Shown piece by piece: positions 5,707 to 6,872 of a stretch of DNA of 6,872 nucleotides (its first letter is position 1; each line of letters starts with the position of its first letter). This stretch comes from an uncultured Chloroflexaceae bacterium. GTDB taxonomy: Bacteria > Chloroflexota > Chloroflexia > Chloroflexales > Chloroflexaceae. The DNA is taken from contig CAKZQX010000578.1 in the NCBI GenBank assembly GCA_937141995.1, forward strand, positions 1 to 6,872, given 5' to 3'. A program made the translations under genes and the position numbers. The notes under the pieces were generated by a model. That model searched no databases. It was not told the origin of the DNA and saw only the letters and a list, made by a program, of their open reading frames with translations.

Positions 5707-6783
5707 ATGAAAAGAGACCTTTTCTTTAGTGTTATAATTCCTACATACAACCGACGAGATGCACTGGAGCAGACGATAAGATGTGTGCTTCTCCAAAGCT
5801 ATCCTTCACACCGTTATGAACTAATTGTGGTTGATGATGGTTCTACTGATAGTACAGGCAAATATCTTCAGCAACTCGCGTTTGCAGGAAGCTTACGCTT
5901 TATTAGTCAACGTAATGCCGGTCCTGCTGCCGCACGTAATGCAGGAGCACAGATAGCACATGGAGAGGTGCTGGTCTTTACTGACGATGACTGTCTGCCT
6001 GAACCAGGTTGGTTAGCCGCACTGGATGCCGGCTATAATAACCCGTATAATCAATACCGAGCAGCTATTGGTGGGCCAGTGCGTAACCAGGCAAGCGAAC
6101 ACTGGTTAAACCGTTTAGCTGCTGTGCAAGAGCAGCATCGCAGCAACGATGCAGAAGCTCCCGAGTTTCTCGACACAGCCAACGCTTCTTATCGTCGTAC
6201 GGTATTTTTGCAAGTAGGTGGATTTCGAGAATTCCTACCATTTCCAAGTAGCGAAGATACTGACTTGAGTCTGCGTTGTATTATGGCAGGCTACGCTCTG
6301 CATAGTATGCCCGACGCTATTGTCTATCACGCTGGTCGTACTTGCCTGCGCAGTTTACTGAAACAGTCGTGGCTACGTGGTATAAGCGAAGGATACATAC
6401 GTGTGATGTATGCAACATTCCGTGCATTTACTCCTTCGGAAAAATGGAGCGGTATGGTTCATTTATGGTTAAACCGCATGGTAGCCCTGGTGGACTACAC
6501 CCCTTTGTTAATTCGCCCGTTAATACGAGGTGGTATAGTATCATTTCGTATGGCTTTGCTTACTGTATCAGAGATGTGTTTCTTTTTTTGCACTCTCCTG
6601 CCTCGCCAAGTTGTACGCTATCATATGCAAAAATCGGCATCAATACATATAGGATTATACCTTCTTGTTGAAAGTTTATGCTATCTACTGCGCTGGATGG
6701 GCCGTGTTGTTGGTACATTTCGTTGTGAAGTGCGGGAAACTGGTTGGCAGCGCATAAGCCGACAATTTCATGAAAATGAATAG
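5707..6783 (+). CDS. Family 2 (GT-A fold) glycosyltransferase with C-terminal membrane region
   Basis: A 358-residue enzyme that would transfer a sugar from a nucleotide donor to a growing surface glycan at the inner face of the membrane. All GT2 landmarks are present: SVIIPTYNR (8-16), VVDDGSTDST (41-50), QRNAGPAAARNAG (68-80), the metal-binding DDD in FTDDDC (91-96), NASYRR (159-164) and EDTDLSLR (183-190), which carries the likely catalytic acidic residues. The C-terminal part (about 255-335) has hydrophobic segments that may sit in the membrane. The ATG at 5707 is the only possible start: a stop lies at 5686 in frame and the GT2 fold begins at residue 8. Its ribosome binding site is poor (AAGGA, 14 bases away). 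A 60-base sample (6421-6480) has 26 G+C versus 38 in the GAF gene (2221-2280), which suggests transfer. Donor and acceptor are unknown. Confidence 0.93.
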   Translation: MKRDLFFSVIIPTYNRRDALEQTIRCVLLQSYPSHRYELIVVDDGSTDSTGKYLQQLAFAGSLRFISQRNAGPAAARNAGAQIAHGEVLVFTDDDCLPEPGWLAALDAGYNNPYNQYRAAIGGPVRNQASEHWLNRLAAVQEQHRSNDAEAPEFLDTANASYRRTVFLQVGGFREFLPFPSSEDTDLSLRCIMAGYALHSMPDAIVYHAGRTCLRSLLKQSWLRGISEGYIRVMYATFRAFTPSEKWSGMVHLWLNRMVALVDYTPLLIRPLIRGGIVSFRMALLTVSEMCFFFCTLLPRQVVRYHMQKSASIHIGLYLLVESLCYLLRWMGRVVGTFRCEVRETGWQRISRQFHENE

Positions 6784-6787
6784 TTGT

Positions 6788-6830
6788 GTACCACGCTGCC
6801 GTAGGCGAAGACCGCCTTCAGCGAAATACA
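6788..6830 (+). repeat. Imperfect direct repeat, copy B, just downstream of the glycosyltransferase
   Basis: Second copy of the element at 5643-5685 (33 of 43 bases identical), starting five bases after the glycosyltransferase stop. It also holds a 5-bp inverted repeat (AGGCG-AAGAC-CGCCT, 6803-6817) that is not preserved in copy A. Like copy A it ends shortly before an ATG, here at 6839. Confidence 0.6.
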
Positions 6831-6838
6831 GAGTTGAT

Positions 6839-6872
6839 ATGCATGCCTACCGCGTAAATGGTGTAATTAGAG
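6839..6872 (+). CDS. Possible start of a further gene, cut by the right edge
   Basis: An ATG at 6839 opens a frame (MHAYRVNGVIR) that stays open to the edge, only 11 codons. AGAG lies a few bases upstream. The main support is position: it follows repeat copy B in the same way that the glycosyltransferase follows copy A. Nothing can be said about its product. Confidence 0.2.
   Translation, partial: MHAYRVNGVIR

Overview
The window looks like chromosomal DNA from a filamentous Chloroflexota bacterium (Chloroflexus/Roseiflexus-like). This is inferred from gene content: a multi-PAS sensor ending in an RsbR-type STAS domain, a GAF-only signalling protein, a sortase beside a Pro/Thr-rich envelope protein, and a GC-rich background. 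No rRNA, tRNA or marker gene is present, so the assignment is moderate.

Layout. (1) Positions 1-1670, minus strand: a two-gene surface operon. A membrane-anchored sortase-family transpeptidase (1670-753) is followed after 15 bases by a membrane-anchored Pro/Thr/Glu-rich protein that runs off the left edge (737-1). A convincing sigma70-like promoter for it lies at 1793-1821. (2) 1671-2007 is a divergent intergenic region with that promoter and a weaker forward promoter. (3) 2008-3240, plus strand: a soluble two-GAF protein ending in a HisKA-like helix with an H-box but no ATPase domain. (4) 4889-3282, minus strand: a three-PAS plus STAS protein (RsbR/stressosome type), convergent with the GAF gene across only 41 bases. 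(5) 4890-5706: 817 bases without a convincing gene but rich in inverted repeats: an AT palindrome, a cluster of stems that may be a structured RNA or an element end, a perfect 13-bp terminator-like hairpin, and another perfect 13-bp stem in the leader of the next gene. (6) 5707-6783, plus strand: a family 2 glycosyltransferase with a C-terminal membrane region and clearly lower GC than the other genes. (7) 6784-6872: an imperfect copy of the sequence that precedes the glycosyltransferase, then a possible start of another gene.

How the genes may work together: the sortase and the P/T-rich protein probably act in the same envelope process, and the glycosyltransferase probably builds a surface polysaccharide or glycoprotein glycan. 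The two cytoplasmic sensors carry input and dimerisation or STAS modules but no DNA-binding or enzymatic output, so each must act through partner proteins that are not encoded here. I found no CRISPR array, complete insertion sequence or recognised defence system. The most unexplained parts are the hairpin-rich intergenic block and the direct repeats flanking the glycosyltransferase.
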